NCBI RefSeq assembly: GCF_024345495.1
Contig: NZ_JAGQBF010000007.1
Coordinates: 1 to 64,000 of the forward strand
Reading direction: 5' to 3'
From: Synechococcus sp. RedBA-s
GTDB taxonomy: Bacteria; Cyanobacteriota; Cyanobacteriia; PCC-6307; Cyanobiaceae
Length of the DNA stretch: 64,000 nucleotides
Numbering within the stretch: the stretch's first letter is position 1; each line of letters opens with the position of its first letter. Below, piece by piece: positions 40,431-49,565 of the stretch. The notes beneath the pieces are model-generated. The model had not been told where the DNA came from and did no database searches. It was given only the letters and a program-made list of their open reading frames with translations. The translations under genes were made by a program, and so were the position numbers.

Positions 40431-41005
40431 TCAACACAACTGATGGTCAGTGATTCGGATCATCCCGGCGATCAGTCTCATCGCTTTCCCGCAAGACTGA
40501 CAGAGAACCGGTGATCGTTGCAGGGTGAGTCGTTGCGACGGTATAGGAACCCTGAGCACAAGCTGCAACAGCTGAACCAGCCGCTTGCAGTTCGCATGCA
40601 GAAGGGCATAATCCCGCACGCGCCGAAACCGCCGTGGCAGCACGTGCCTCAGCAGTCGCCAGAGAAACTCGGCACCTGGCAACGTGCGGATCCGCTCTTG
40701 GCCCCGGTTGTCCTTGTAGCGGAAGCTGACCTCCCAGCGCTGTCAGCAATACTATCCTTCTCTGTTAGAACGCCCCGATAGAGATAGCGACCCAGATAAA
40801 CGAGGGCTTGTTCTCCGTGGCCGACATCCGTGCAGTCCACCACCCATTCATTCGGGAGCTGTTCATCGCAGCGTAAACCCGCCAGTCGTAGGGCCTCAAA
40901 GCATTTGGCGCGGAAGACCCTCGCCAGATTGTTGGCCCAGAAGAGAACCTTTCCCTTCTTCTCGCGCCACTCTCTGCTCTGCTGGTTGATTGCGCCTGCG
41001 GGCAC
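40431..41005 (-). pseudogene. IS91-family (Y2) transposase remnant, frameshifted
   Basis: The minus strand reads WVVDCTDVGHGEQALVYLGR then YLYRGVLTEKDSIAD, followed by a frameshift near 40740 and continues in another frame as RWEVSFRYKDNRGQERIRTL, PGAEFLWRLLRHVLPRRFRR, and finally SPVLCQSCGKAMRLIAG with a zinc-type Cys pair. This is the C-terminal half of IS91-family rolling-circle transposases (compare YLSRYLYRGV and RTLPGxEFLxRxLxHVLP). The N-terminal zinc ribbon and most of the catalytic domain are missing. IS91/ISCR elements are often associated with integrons. Confidence 0.75.
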
Positions 41006-41076
41006 AATCAGACTTGATTAGGTAGCAAGCTCCGTCAGCCGGCTTTGTCGCATAAGCTGGTACAGATGTACCATAA

Positions 41077-41793
41077 GTGCCTGCCATGGCCATGAGTCGG
41101 ATTCAGTTCCAGGCCGACCTGTCGCTGCCCAAGTTCATCTACCTCTCTCCACTCGCTCTGAGGCGCCATCTCGGCGTGAACTACCGCACGGCATGGCTGG
41201 TTCACAACAAGATCATGCAGGCGATGAAGGAGCGGGATGGGGCCTATGTCCTGCGGGGAAAGGTACAGGTGGATGCTGCCTGCCTTGGCGGAAAACGGTG
41301 TGGTGGCAAGCCTGGTCGTGGATCAGAGAACAAGGTGCCGATCGTCGCGGCCGTCTCTCTCGATGATGCGGGCCACCCCAGGCCCATGAAGCTTGCCACC
41401 GTGGCCACGTTCTCCTTTGCCGCCATCGCTGATTGGGCACAGGATTCACTGTCGATAGGATGTGAGGTGATCTCCGATGGGCTGGCCTGCTTCCGCGCCG
41501 TGACAGAAGTCGGTTGCCTGCATCAAGCTGTGGTGGTGAAAGGGCGCCATCCCAATGAACTGCCAGAATTCCGTTGGATCAACACGGTGCTGAGCAACTT
41601 GAAATCCAGCTTCAGTGGCACCTCCCATGCCCTGAAATTCGATAAGTACGCTGATCGCTACCTGGGTGCCTTCAATTACCGCTTCAACCGGCGCTTCAAC
41701 TTGGCAGCGATGACCGAGCGTGTGGTTCATGCCATCTGCAGCTGCGACGCACGGCCGGAACGCGTCCTGAACAGTGCGGAGCTAGCTAGCTAA
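41077..41793 (+). mobile_element. IS1595-family (ISXO2-like) DDE transposase, 5' part damaged
   Basis: 238 residues. LSPLALRRHLGVNYRTAWLV, VQVDAACLGGKRCGG (first Asp), EVISDGLACFRAV (second Asp), VNTVLSNLKSS-like WINTVLSNLKSSFSGTSHAL (Asn/His region) and YLGAFNYRFNRRF are ISXO2/IS1595 features. The N-terminal zinc ribbon should precede them; traces (RCTISACHGHESDSVPG) occur just upstream in a different frame, so the gene is frameshifted and shortened there. The element lies against the 3' end of the PIN-PhoH gene and marks the right edge of the island. I did not find its terminal inverted repeats. Confidence 0.7.
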
Positions 41794-41811
41794 TCAAGAG
41801 GGTTGAAGCAC

Positions 41812-43197
41812 TCAGAGCAGATTGGCCGCCAGCTCCGCCAGGGGGGAGCGCTCCCCTTTGAGCAGGGTGACGTGGCCCGCCAGCCGTTGCCCCTTGAAAC
41901 GCTCCACCAGCCAGGTGAGGCCGTTGCTGTCGGCATCCACGTAGGGGTTGTCGATCTGATACGGATCGCCGGTGAAGACGATCTTGGTGCCCTCTCCCAC
42001 GCGGGTCACGATCGTTTTCACCTCATGGGGCGTGAGGTTCTGGGCCTCATCCACCACCATGTACTGGCGTGGGATCGAGCGGCCACGGATGTAGGTGATC
42101 GCCTCCACCTCCAGCAGGCCCATGCCCTTGAGGTCAGACCAGTTGCTGCGGGGAGCACGGCTGGTGCGCATGCTGCCCTGGGACGCATCCTCGCCACCGA
42201 GCAGGTAGTCGAGATTGTCGATGATCGGCTGCATCCAGGGGCCCATCTTCTCGCCCAGATCACCGGGCAGGAAGCCGATGTCCTTGCCCAGGGGAATCAC
42301 CGGCCGGGTCACCAGCAGGCGGTCGTAGAGGTGATCGTCGGCCACCTGATGCAGCCCCGCGGCTAGGGCCAGCAGGGTCTTGCCGGTGCCGGCCTTGCCC
42401 ACCAGGGTCACCAGGCTGATGGCCGGATCCAGCAGCAGATCCAGGGCGAAAGTCTGCTCCCGGTTGCGGGAGCTGACGCGGCCGAGCTTGATCCGGCTCG
42501 CCTTCTGCAGGGGCCGCAGTCCCCTGGCGGTGCCATCCGCCCGCGCCAGCAGGGTGTGCTGGGGTTGGCTGGCATCCACCAGGGTCACCCCTTCGTTGGC
42601 CAGGAGCGGCGGCTGGGGCGGCAGTCGCGGCGGCAGCTCATCGAGGTCGAGGGATCCCTGGTGGTGCAGCTGATCGATCTGCGCCGCCGTGACCACCCAC
42701 TCGCAGAAGCCCGGGTAGAGGTCGGCGATCGCCACCTTGTCGGTGCTGTAGTCCTGGGCGATCAGGCCCACCGCATCGGCCTTGATGCGCAGGTTGGTGT
42801 CCTTGGTCACCAGCACCACGGGGGGGTGGTTGCCCATCACGTCCTGGAGGCGCTGCTCCAGCGCCACCGCCAGGATGTTGTTGTCGCCATTGCCGGATTT
42901 CAGCTCCGGCGGCAGCTGGGCGAGGGTTTCGTTGCGGCAGAACACCACCTTGAGCAGGCCGTGGTGCTCCGCATTGATCTCCACCCCCTCGGAGAGATTG
43001 CCCTTGCCGCGAAGCTCATCGAGCAGGCGGGAGGTCTGGCGGGCATTGCGGCCCCTCTCGGAGGAATCACGCTTGAAACGGTCGATCTCCTCGACCACCT
43101 CGATCGGGATCACCACCGTGTTGTCTTCGAAGCGGGTGATCGCCAGGGGATCGTGCAGCAGCACGTTCGTATCGAGAACGAAGGTCTTCTTCATCAC
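41812..43197 (-). CDS. PIN-PhoH (PhoH2-type) ATPase
   Basis: 461 residues. An N-terminal PIN ribonuclease domain (VLDTNVLLHDPLAITRF, VVIPIEVVEEIDRFK, GDNNILAVAL, VLVTKDTNLRIKA) is fused to a PhoH-type P-loop ATPase ([20 protein letters not shown] Walker A at about 270; QYMVVDEAQNLTPHEVKTI Walker B; IVFTGDPYQIDNPY). PhoH2 proteins act as RNA helicase-ribonucleases, so a role in RNA turnover is likely. The start is the MMKK pair. Normal host GC. Its 3' end borders the IS1595 remnant by 18 nt but is intact. Confidence 0.85.
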   Translation of the reverse strand: MMKKTFVLDTNVLLHDPLAITRFEDNTVVIPIEVVEEIDRFKRDSSERGRNARQTSRLLDELRGKGNLSEGVEINAEHHGLLKVVFCRNETLAQLPPELKSGNGDNNILAVALEQRLQDVMGNHPPVVLVTKDTNLRIKADAVGLIAQDYSTDKVAIADLYPGFCEWVVTAAQIDQLHHQGSLDLDELPPRLPPQPPLLANEGVTLVDASQPQHTLLARADGTARGLRPLQKASRIKLGRVSSRNREQTFALDLLLDPAISLVTLVGKAGTGKTLLALAAGLHQVADDHLYDRLLVTRPVIPLGKDIGFLPGDLGEKMGPWMQPIIDNLDYLLGGEDASQGSMRTSRAPRSNWSDLKGMGLLEVEAITYIRGRSIPRQYMVVDEAQNLTPHEVKTIVTRVGEGTKIVFTGDPYQIDNPYVDADSNGLTWLVERFKGQRLAGHVTLLKGERSPLAELAANLL

Positions 43198-43305
43198 CCG
43201 CGCCGCAATGGCCAGAAGTTGAACCTAGGCCGCAGCGGTGTCCACCCCACCAGCGCCTGGCACCAGACACGATCTACGCTCCCGCAGACCCGGCGCCCCT
43301 GCCCC

Positions 43306-44529
43306 TTGCCGTCCCTGCCTCCATTGCTCTGCGCCCTGCTCTTGCTGGCGCTGCTCTTCGGCCTCACCCTGCTCTGGCTGGAACTGCGCCACCGCCTCAG
43401 GCCGGCCTCGCCCTTGCGCCTGAGCTCCGGCCCCTGGACCACCCGCTGGAACAACAAGGGCGCGGTCACGCTGGAGGGCAGCTTCCGCATTGCCAACCCC
43501 CATGGCCGCATGGAGGTGATGGTGCCCGAGCTGCAGCTGCGCCCCACCGTGCTGGGTCGCCAGGACCTCTCCCGCCTGCAGGTGAGCGCAACGGTTGTGG
43601 CCGACCACCCCGACGAACCCTCTCGGCCCGATGGCTACTGGGCGGCTTACATCGTCAAGGGGCACAAGAGCACCCAGTTCAGGGCCACGGTGCACGTCAA
43701 TCTGCCGGGCACAGGAGCCCATGGTCCGAGCCCCGAGGAGCGTCACACCCAGCTGCAGGAGCTGCTGGACACCCTCTGGCTGGAGGTGATCTGGATCAAC
43801 TACGGGCCCTTCGGACGGCTGGAGCGCCGCGAGGGCTTCTTGGTGCCGGTGCGCCATCCTGCACCGCTGGATCCGGCCACCGCCGTCTGGCGCGAAGGCG
43901 ATCGCTGCCGGGTGCTGCCGGTGCCCACCCACCTGCTGGGGGTGCTGGATGATCCCGCCGAGGTGCTCAGCCGCTATGCCGGGCCGGTGCTGCGTCCCGG
44001 TGACATTCTCACCATCGGTGAAACGCCCCTGGCGGTGATCCAGGGCCGCTACCAGCACCCCTCGATGGTTCAGCCCTCCTGCCTGGCCCGCCTGCTCTGC
44101 CGCGTGTTTCATCCCACCAGCAGCCTGGCCACGGCCTGTGGCCTCCAGACCCTGATCGACGCCGTCGGGCCGGCGCGGGTGCTCTGCGCCTGGCTGGCCG
44201 GCAGCCTGATGAAACTGGTGGGCAGCAAGGGCGGCTTCTACCGCCTCGCCGGAGACCAGGCCCGCCTGATCGATGACATCACCGGCACCACCCCCCCCTA
44301 CGACCAGACGATCGTGCTCGGCCCCGATCAGCCCGAACGCAGCTGCCAGGAGCTGGCCCAGGCCCTGGGGGTGCCGGTGGCGGTGGTGGATGTGAACGAT
44401 CTCGGGCGGGTCAAGGTGCTGGCCTCCAGCGCCGGCTGCGACGAGGACCTGCTGATGCGTGCCCTGCGGCCCAACCCCGCCGGCAACGCCAACGAACGCA
44501 CACCCCTTGTGCTGGTGCGACCCGCCTGA
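43306..44529 (+). CDS. F420-0:gamma-glutamyl ligase-like membrane protein
   Basis: About 407 residues from a TTG. An N-terminal membrane helix (LLCALLLLALLFGLTLLWLEL) is followed by an extracytoplasmic-looking beta region (WTTRWNNKGAVTLEGSFRIA) and then a CofE-like domain: GPVLRPGDILTIGETPLAVI, MKLVGSKGGFYRLAGDQARL, IDDITGTTPPYDQTIVLGPD. The family resembles the ligase that adds glutamate to coenzyme F420, but cyanobacteria of this group are not known to make F420, so the real substrate is open. The frame is open far upstream as antisense to PIN-PhoH; the exact start is uncertain. Confidence 0.6.
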   Translation: MPSLPPLLCALLLLALLFGLTLLWLELRHRLRPASPLRLSSGPWTTRWNNKGAVTLEGSFRIANPHGRMEVMVPELQLRPTVLGRQDLSRLQVSATVVADHPDEPSRPDGYWAAYIVKGHKSTQFRATVHVNLPGTGAHGPSPEERHTQLQELLDTLWLEVIWINYGPFGRLERREGFLVPVRHPAPLDPATAVWREGDRCRVLPVPTHLLGVLDDPAEVLSRYAGPVLRPGDILTIGETPLAVIQGRYQHPSMVQPSCLARLLCRVFHPTSSLATACGLQTLIDAVGPARVLCAWLAGSLMKLVGSKGGFYRLAGDQARLIDDITGTTPPYDQTIVLGPDQPERSCQELAQALGVPVAVVDVNDLGRVKVLASSAGCDEDLLMRALRPNPAGNANERTPLVLVRPA

Positions 44530-44562
44530 ACGCCCAGGCGTCCTTGTCTCGCCCCGATAAAG

Positions 44563-45720
44563 TTGATCATCAGCGGTTCTTCCGTGCGTCACCCAACCCC
44601 AACCCGTTCTCCGGGAGGTGATTCACTCACCGGCCCAGGGGACGTGCAGGTCGACCCCCTGCAGGGTTGGATGTTGCCGCATCTGCAGGATGCCGCCGTG
44701 CTGGATCTGCAGCCCCTGCTGCAGAAGGCCCTGTTGCTGCAGACCCCGGAGCGGCTGCTGAGCCGGCTGGTGCGCCGTCCGCCCCTGGCGCCTGAAGTGC
44801 TGGTGGCCCACAGCGGCGGCGTTGGTCTGCTGGGCCTCTGCGTGATGCGGCGACTCAACCGCAGCGGCAGTTGCTGGGGAGTGGAGGAGTTGCGGCTCTG
44901 CCGCGGCGCCCTGAGTGAACCGGGTTCCCCCAGCTCCAGGCAGGTGGAAGGGGCCCTGCTGCGCGAGGCCCTGCACTGCTGTCCGGGGGCTTCCAGCTGG
45001 ATCACCAGGGTGGCCGCGGGTCACCAGGACCGCCTGGCCCTGCTGCGGGAGCAGGGGTTCCAGCCCCTGCTCCAGGAGACCCTCTGGTACTGGGAACCGG
45101 ATCCCGCCGGCGCCAGCCCGCCGGCAGCCGTGCCTCCCAGCGACGAGCTGCAGTTGCGGCCCCTCAACCACCGCAGCGCCCCCCTGCTCTGGCACCTGGA
45201 GCAGGCCACCTGCCCGGCCCAGTTGCGCCAGTTGCTGGATCGCCGCATCGAGGACGTGCTCGATCAGAGCGAAGGCCGAGGCCTGCTCTGGGTCGACACC
45301 AGCCGCCAGCAGGCCGTGGCGGCGGTGCGGCGGCTGAAAAACCTCCGCCTCGGTCCAGCGGAGCTGGAGGTGAGCCTGCACCCCGGTTGGTCCCACCTAC
45401 ATGGCCCCGCGCTGGCGCGGCTTGCGCTGCAGCAGGCGGGCGGACTCTCGCCCCTGCGCCTGCGCAGCGACAGCGACGACCAAGATCGCGAACACTGGCT
45501 CAGTGAGCTCGGAGCGGTGGCGGAGGGGGAGGAGCTGCTGATGGCCCGCAGCGTCTGGCGGCGCCAAGAGGCGCGCCAGCTCAGCCGCCAGTCCTGGCGG
45601 CTCGACACCGTGCTCGACCCCTTCAAGCCCCGCCGGCGCCCCGTACCCACCCCGCTACAGCGGGGCGTGGCCGCCCACCACGGGGCCCAGCCCCACCAGG
45701 CCCTGGGCAGCGGCCGTTGA
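44563..45720 (+). CDS. Cyanobacterial GNAT-like hypothetical protein
   Basis: Up to 385 residues. Leu-rich helical N-terminus (VLDLQPLLQKALLLQTPERL), then a stretch with acetyltransferase-like strands (LVAHSGGVGLLGLCVMRRLN, VEGALLREALHCCP, HQDRLALLREQGFQPLLQET). The C-terminal part has LHPGWSHLHGPALARLAL. I could not see a clear AcCoA loop, so the GNAT reading is weak. The start may be a GTG at 44584 instead. The stop overlaps the ruvX start by 4 nt, which implies translational coupling. Confidence 0.5.
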   Translation: MIISGSSVRHPTPTRSPGGDSLTGPGDVQVDPLQGWMLPHLQDAAVLDLQPLLQKALLLQTPERLLSRLVRRPPLAPEVLVAHSGGVGLLGLCVMRRLNRSGSCWGVEELRLCRGALSEPGSPSSRQVEGALLREALHCCPGASSWITRVAAGHQDRLALLREQGFQPLLQETLWYWEPDPAGASPPAAVPPSDELQLRPLNHRSAPLLWHLEQATCPAQLRQLLDRRIEDVLDQSEGRGLLWVDTSRQQAVAAVRRLKNLRLGPAELEVSLHPGWSHLHGPALARLALQQAGGLSPLRLRSDSDDQDREHWLSELGAVAEGEELLMARSVWRRQEARQLSRQSWRLDTVLDPFKPRRRPVPTPLQRGVAAHHGAQPHQALGSGR

Positions 45721-46202
45721 TCCGCCAGCCACCGCCGCCCCGCTCCGTGCTGGCCGTCGATGTGGGCCGCCGCAGGATCGGTCTGGCCGGCTGTGACCCG
45801 CTCGGTCTGACCATCACGCCACTGCCCCCCCTGGCCCGGGGGGCCTTCAGCGACGATCTCCAGCGCCTGCGCCCCCTGGTGGCCCAGCGGCGCGTGCAGG
45901 CGCTGGTGGTGGGGCTGCCCCTTGATGCCAGCCAGCAGCCCACCGCCCAGGCCAGCCACTGCCGCCGCTACGGCCAGCGTCTGGCCCTGGCCCTGGAGCT
46001 GCCCCTGGCCTGGGTGGATGAACACGGCAGCAGCTGGGAAGCGGGCGAGCGCCATGGACTGCATGGAGATCGCAGCGGCCAGCTCGACAGCGCCGCCGCG
46101 GCCCTGCTGCTGGAGCAGTGGCTGCGCCAGGGGCCCGAAGCCCTTCCGGTCAGCCCAGCGACACCGAAACTCGACCAGCCGGCAGGCGCTGAGACATTCT
46201 GA
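45717..46202 (+). CDS. ruvX: Putative pre-16S rRNA nuclease / Holliday junction resolvase-like RuvX (YqgF)
   Basis: 161 residues of the RNase H-like fold. The first catalytic Asp lies in SVLAVDVGRRRIGLAGCDP, a later strand is VQALVVGLPLDASQQPTAQA, the Glu is in LAWVDEHGSSWEAG, and the final Asp is in SGQLDSAAAALLLEQWL. In E. coli YqgF processes the 5' end of 16S rRNA; its resolvase role is less certain. The start TTG overlaps the upstream stop. Host-like GC. The C-terminal ~25 residues are Pro/Ala-rich and unconserved in appearance. Confidence 0.8.
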   Translation: MIRQPPPPRSVLAVDVGRRRIGLAGCDPLGLTITPLPPLARGAFSDDLQRLRPLVAQRRVQALVVGLPLDASQQPTAQASHCRRYGQRLALALELPLAWVDEHGSSWEAGERHGLHGDRSGQLDSAAAALLLEQWLRQGPEALPVSPATPKLDQPAGAETF

Positions 46203-46221
46203 TGGGACCCGCTGATTCCCC

Positions 46222-46791
46222 ATGAGTGCCGAAGGACCGTCGATCAGTGGATCCGGTGACGTGCCCACGGTGCTTGTTCGTGATGGCCAGAACCGCCAGC
46301 TGCTCTGTTTTCTCGAGCAACTGATTCCGCTGGATGGCCACGACTACGCCCTGCTCACCCCGGTGGACACCCCGGTGTGCCTGGTGCGCATCGCCGAGGG
46401 CGACGACGAGGAGGACGAGGTGGTCGAGGAGGTGGATGCCGCCGAATCAATCCTGACCGTGGCCGATGTGGTGCTGCAGGAGCACGACCTCACCCTGGTG
46501 CGCTCGGCGGTGACCCTCACCGTGAGCGGGGAGTTGGAGGAACCCGACCCCGACGACCTCGACGACGACCTCCAGGGCGATGGCGATGGCGACGACGAGA
46601 CCGACCTCTACGAGATGTTGATCCAGTTCCGCGCCGAAGACCAGGAATACGGCCTCTACATCCCCCTTGATCCCTTCTTCGTGGTGGCCCGCATGGAGAA
46701 CAGCGAGGCGGTGCTGGTGGAAGGGGAGGAATTCGAGCGGGTGCAGCCGCGCATCGAGGCCGAGCTCGATGACCGGGAGCGCGTTGGGTGA
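46222..46791 (+). CDS. DUF3727-type acidic protein
   Basis: 189 residues, strongly acidic, with runs of Asp/Glu in the middle (EGDDEEDEVVEEVDAAESIL and PDPDDLDDDLQGDGDGDDE) that separate an N-terminal beta part (LVRDGQNRQLLCFLEQLIPL) from a C-terminal one (EYGLYIPLDPFFVVARME). This matches DUF3727, found in cyanobacteria and plastids, with an N-terminal DUF1292-like half. Function unknown. It overlaps the YqeG-like gene by 4 nt. Confidence 0.75.
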   Translation: MSAEGPSISGSGDVPTVLVRDGQNRQLLCFLEQLIPLDGHDYALLTPVDTPVCLVRIAEGDDEEDEVVEEVDAAESILTVADVVLQEHDLTLVRSAVTLTVSGELEEPDPDDLDDDLQGDGDGDDETDLYEMLIQFRAEDQEYGLYIPLDPFFVVARMENSEAVLVEGEEFERVQPRIEAELDDRERVG

Positions 46792-47303
46792 AGCTCCACC
46801 AGCTGTTGCGCCCCGACTGGGTGCTGAGCACCACCCTGGCCCAGATGCCCCTGGAGCGGCTGCTGGATCGCGGCATCCGCGCCCTGGTGCTGGATGTGGA
46901 CCGCACGCTGCTGCCCCTGCGCCAGGCCGAGATGCCGCCGCTGATGGAGGCCTGGTTGCGCCAGGCCAAGCAACGGATGCGGCTGCATCTGTTCAGCAAC
47001 AATCCCTCCAGGCGGCGCATCGGCGCGGTGGCCGAGCGCCTGGAGCTGCCCTTCACCACCTCGGCGGCCAAACCCCGCCGCAGCGCCCTGCGCAGGGTGC
47101 TGGCAGATCTGGATCTTCCGCCCGAGCAGGTGGCCCTGGCCGGTGATCGTCTCTTCACCGACGTGCTGGTGGGCAACCGCCTCGGCCTGTTCACCGTCCT
47201 GGTGAAACCCCTGGGCCCGGAGGGTCGGCCCTGCCCGCAGGATCGCCTGCAGCGCCTGGAGATGCGGCTGGCGCGGCTGGTGGGCACCGAGTGGAGCCGA
47301 TGA
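46788..47303 (+). CDS. YqeG-family HAD IIIA phosphatase
   Basis: 171 residues. HAD motif 1 is ALVLDVDRTLLPL (DxD), motif 2 is HLFSNNPSRRRIG (SNN), motif 3 Lys is in TSAAKPRRSALRRVL and motif 4 is VALAGDRLFTDVLVGNRLGL (GDxxxTD). The closest characterised relatives are YqeG-type phosphatases and mitochondrial PTPMT1/Gep4-like phosphatidylglycerophosphatases, so the product might supply phosphatidylglycerol; this is inference. GTG start overlapping DUF3727; ATGA overlap with proB. Confidence 0.8.
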   Translation: MKLHQLLRPDWVLSTTLAQMPLERLLDRGIRALVLDVDRTLLPLRQAEMPPLMEAWLRQAKQRMRLHLFSNNPSRRRIGAVAERLELPFTTSAAKPRRSALRRVLADLDLPPEQVALAGDRLFTDVLVGNRLGLFTVLVKPLGPEGRPCPQDRLQRLEMRLARLVGTEWSR

Positions 47304-48436
47304 CAGCACGGGACGCTCCCAAGCGCCGCGTGATCAAGGTGGGCACCAGCCTGCTGCGCGGCACGGGCCAGCGCGACACCGAAGCGGTGATCGCCGGCCT
47401 GGCCGCCAGCCTCAGCCGGCGGCGCCTGCTGGGGGAGGCCATCGCCCTGGTCACCAGCGGTGCCGTGGGTCTGGGCTGCCATGCCCTCGGCTTCCAGCAG
47501 CGCCCTGAGGAGGTGGTGGCCCTGCAGGCCGCCGCGGCCGTGGGCCAGGGACGGCTGATGCGCCTCTACGAAACCGCCTTCGCCGAGCACGGCACCACCG
47601 TGGCCCAGGTGCTGCTCACCCGCGGCGACCTGGCCTCCCGCCGCCGCTACCAGAACGCCTGCCGCACCCTCGAGCAGCTGCTGAGCTGGGGCGTGGTGCC
47701 CGTGGTCAACGAGAACGACACCCTCGCCACCGATGAACTGCGCTTCGGCGACAACGACACCCTCTCGGCCCTTGTGGCGGTGGCGATCGGCGCCGATGAG
47801 CTGGTGCTGCTCACCGATGTGGATCGGCTCTATTCGGGCGATCCCCGCAGCGATGCCAGTGCCCGGCCGATCGAGGTGGTGCGCGATCTGCTGGAGCTGG
47901 AGAGCCTCAGCGGCGTGGCCCAGGGCGGTGGCCGCTGGGGCACTGGCGGCATGACCACCAAGCTGGCCGCGGCCCGCATCGCCACCTCCAGTGGCATTGC
48001 CGTGCGGCTGGCCGATGGCCGTGATCCAGCGGTGCTTGAAGCCCTGCTGGCCGGCGAAAGCCTCGGCACCCTCTTCCGTCCCAGCCCCAGCCCCCTGCCC
48101 GATCGCAAGGGCTGGCTGGCCCATGCCCTGCTGCCCAAGGGGGAGCTGCTGATCGACCCCGGCGCCGAGCGGGCCCTGATCGAGCGGGGCGCCTCCCTGC
48201 TGGCGGTGGGCATCCGCGCCGTCAAGGGCGAGTTCGAGCGGCGGGATGCCGTGCGCCTGCTGTCGCTGGAGGGGCAGGAGATCGGCCGCGGCCTCTGTGC
48301 CCTCAGCAGTGCCGAGGTGGCCCAGGTGCTGGGGCTGAGCAGCGAGGCGGCCGAGACCATCCTGGAGCACGGCGCCGGCGATGCGGTGGTCCACCGCGAC
48401 CACCTGGTGCTCACCGCCGCGGTGGCCCGGGGCTGA
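47300..48436 (+). CDS. proB: Glutamate 5-kinase with PUA domain
   Basis: 378 residues. The amino-acid kinase fold shows VIKVGTSLLRGTG, LVTSGAVGLGCHALGF, LQAAAAVGQGRLMRLYE, VPVVNENDTLATDELRFGDN, LVLLTDVDRLYSGDP and GTGGMTTKLAAARIA. The C-terminal ~80 residues form the PUA domain (GASLLAVGIRAVKGEFERRD). It makes glutamyl 5-phosphate, the first step to proline, normally under proline feedback. The start at MTARDAPK (ATG overlapping the previous stop) is preferred over one three codons upstream. No proA nearby. Confidence 0.95.
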   Translation: MTARDAPKRRVIKVGTSLLRGTGQRDTEAVIAGLAASLSRRRLLGEAIALVTSGAVGLGCHALGFQQRPEEVVALQAAAAVGQGRLMRLYETAFAEHGTTVAQVLLTRGDLASRRRYQNACRTLEQLLSWGVVPVVNENDTLATDELRFGDNDTLSALVAVAIGADELVLLTDVDRLYSGDPRSDASARPIEVVRDLLELESLSGVAQGGGRWGTGGMTTKLAAARIATSSGIAVRLADGRDPAVLEALLAGESLGTLFRPSPSPLPDRKGWLAHALLPKGELLIDPGAERALIERGASLLAVGIRAVKGEFERRDAVRLLSLEGQEIGRGLCALSSAEVAQVLGLSSEAAETILEHGAGDAVVHRDHLVLTAAVARG

Positions 48437-48493
48437 GGAGCCCGGGGCTCAGGGGCCGCCCTACGATCCGGCCGTCGGTCCGCGACCCCTGGA

Positions 48494-49522
48494 ATGCGCT
48501 TCAGCACCTTGCTCACCCACCTGAGCGAGCTGAGCGAGGCCAGCCCCAGAGACCTGGCCGCTGATCCCGAACTGAGCACAGCGGCGGCCGTCGACCAGGC
48601 CGGGGCGGCGGAGCTGGCCTTTCTCGAGCCCGGCCACAGCCTGGCGGCGGCTCTGACCAGCTGCACAGCCGGCGCGCTGCTGCTGCCGCCCGATGCCGCC
48701 CTGCAGGAGCTCGCCAGCGGCCGGGGCATCGCCTGGGTGGCCCTCAAAAACCCACGTCTGGCCTTCGCCGAGGCCCTCGAAGCCCTTCATCCCCCCCGCC
48801 GCCTGCCGCCGGGCCTCCACCCCAGCGCCGTGATCGATCCGGGCGCCAGCCTGGGCCAGGAGGTACACATCGGCCCCCATGTGGTGGTGGGGGAAGGTTG
48901 CGTGATCGGCGCGGGCTGCACCCTCCACGCCGGTGCCGTCCTCTACGGCGACGTGCAGCTGGGCGAGGACTGCGAGATCCACTCCAACGCGGTGCTTCAC
49001 CCCGGCAGCCGCCTGGCCCGTGGCTGTGTGATCCACTCCACGGCAGTGGTGGGCTCGGAGGGTTTCGGCTTCGTGCCCACCGCCAACGGCTGGAGAAAAA
49101 TGCCCCAGACCGGCCTGGTGGTGCTTGAGGAGGGGGTGGAAGTGGGCTGCGGCACCACCATCGATCGCCCCTCGGTGGGGGAAACCCGCATCGGCGCCGG
49201 CACCAAGATCGACAACCTGGTCCAGATCGGCCATGGGGTGGTCACTGGCCGCGGCTGCGCCCTGGCCTCCCAGGTGGGCATCGCCGGCGGCGCCATCCTC
49301 GGCGATGGCGTGATCCTGGCGGGCCAGGTGGGCGTGGCCAACCGGGCCAGGATCGGCGATCGCGCCATCGCCTCCTCCAAGTCAGGGATCCACGGCGAGG
49401 TGGCCGCCGGCGAGGTGGTGAGCGGCTACCCGGCCATCCCCAACCGCCTGTGGCTGCGCTGCTCCGCCGCGTTCAACAAACTGCCGGAGATGGCCAAGGC
49501 CCTGCGCCAGCTGCAGAAGTAG
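48494..49522 (+). CDS. lpxD: UDP-3-O-acylglucosamine N-acyltransferase
   Basis: 342 residues, the usual LpxD length. N-terminal uridine-binding domain ([42 protein letters not shown]), then a left-handed beta-helix of hexapeptide repeats ([60 protein letters not shown]) containing the catalytic His in QIGHGV, and a C-terminal helix ([15 protein letters not shown]). It adds the second acyl chain in lipid A synthesis, implying an outer-membrane LPS. Other lpx genes are not in the window. Confidence 0.95.
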   Translation: MRFSTLLTHLSELSEASPRDLAADPELSTAAAVDQAGAAELAFLEPGHSLAAALTSCTAGALLLPPDAALQELASGRGIAWVALKNPRLAFAEALEALHPPRRLPPGLHPSAVIDPGASLGQEVHIGPHVVVGEGCVIGAGCTLHAGAVLYGDVQLGEDCEIHSNAVLHPGSRLARGCVIHSTAVVGSEGFGFVPTANGWRKMPQTGLVVLEEGVEVGCGTTIDRPSVGETRIGAGTKIDNLVQIGHGVVTGRGCALASQVGIAGGAILGDGVILAGQVGVANRARIGDRAIASSKSGIHGEVAAGEVVSGYPAIPNRLWLRCSAAFNKLPEMAKALRQLQK

Positions 49523-49565
49523 CCTCGCGCCCAGCGCCTTCTCCACCTCCGCGGGCCTGCAGCCA

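Noticed and set aside
40429-40435. GCTCAAC as the left box of a fifth attC
   Set aside because: Fits the consensus, but no right box or pairing arm follows, and it overlaps the end of the IS91-type frame; likely chance.
42556-43305. N-terminal 250 codons of the long frame ending at 44529
   Set aside because: Antisense to the PIN-PhoH gene; the real gene starts near the membrane helix at about 43306.
46517-48403. 628-aa minus-strand frame over the YqeG-like and proB genes
   Set aside because: Low-complexity Gln/Gly/His-rich translation caused by high GC at third positions; both plus-strand genes are certain.
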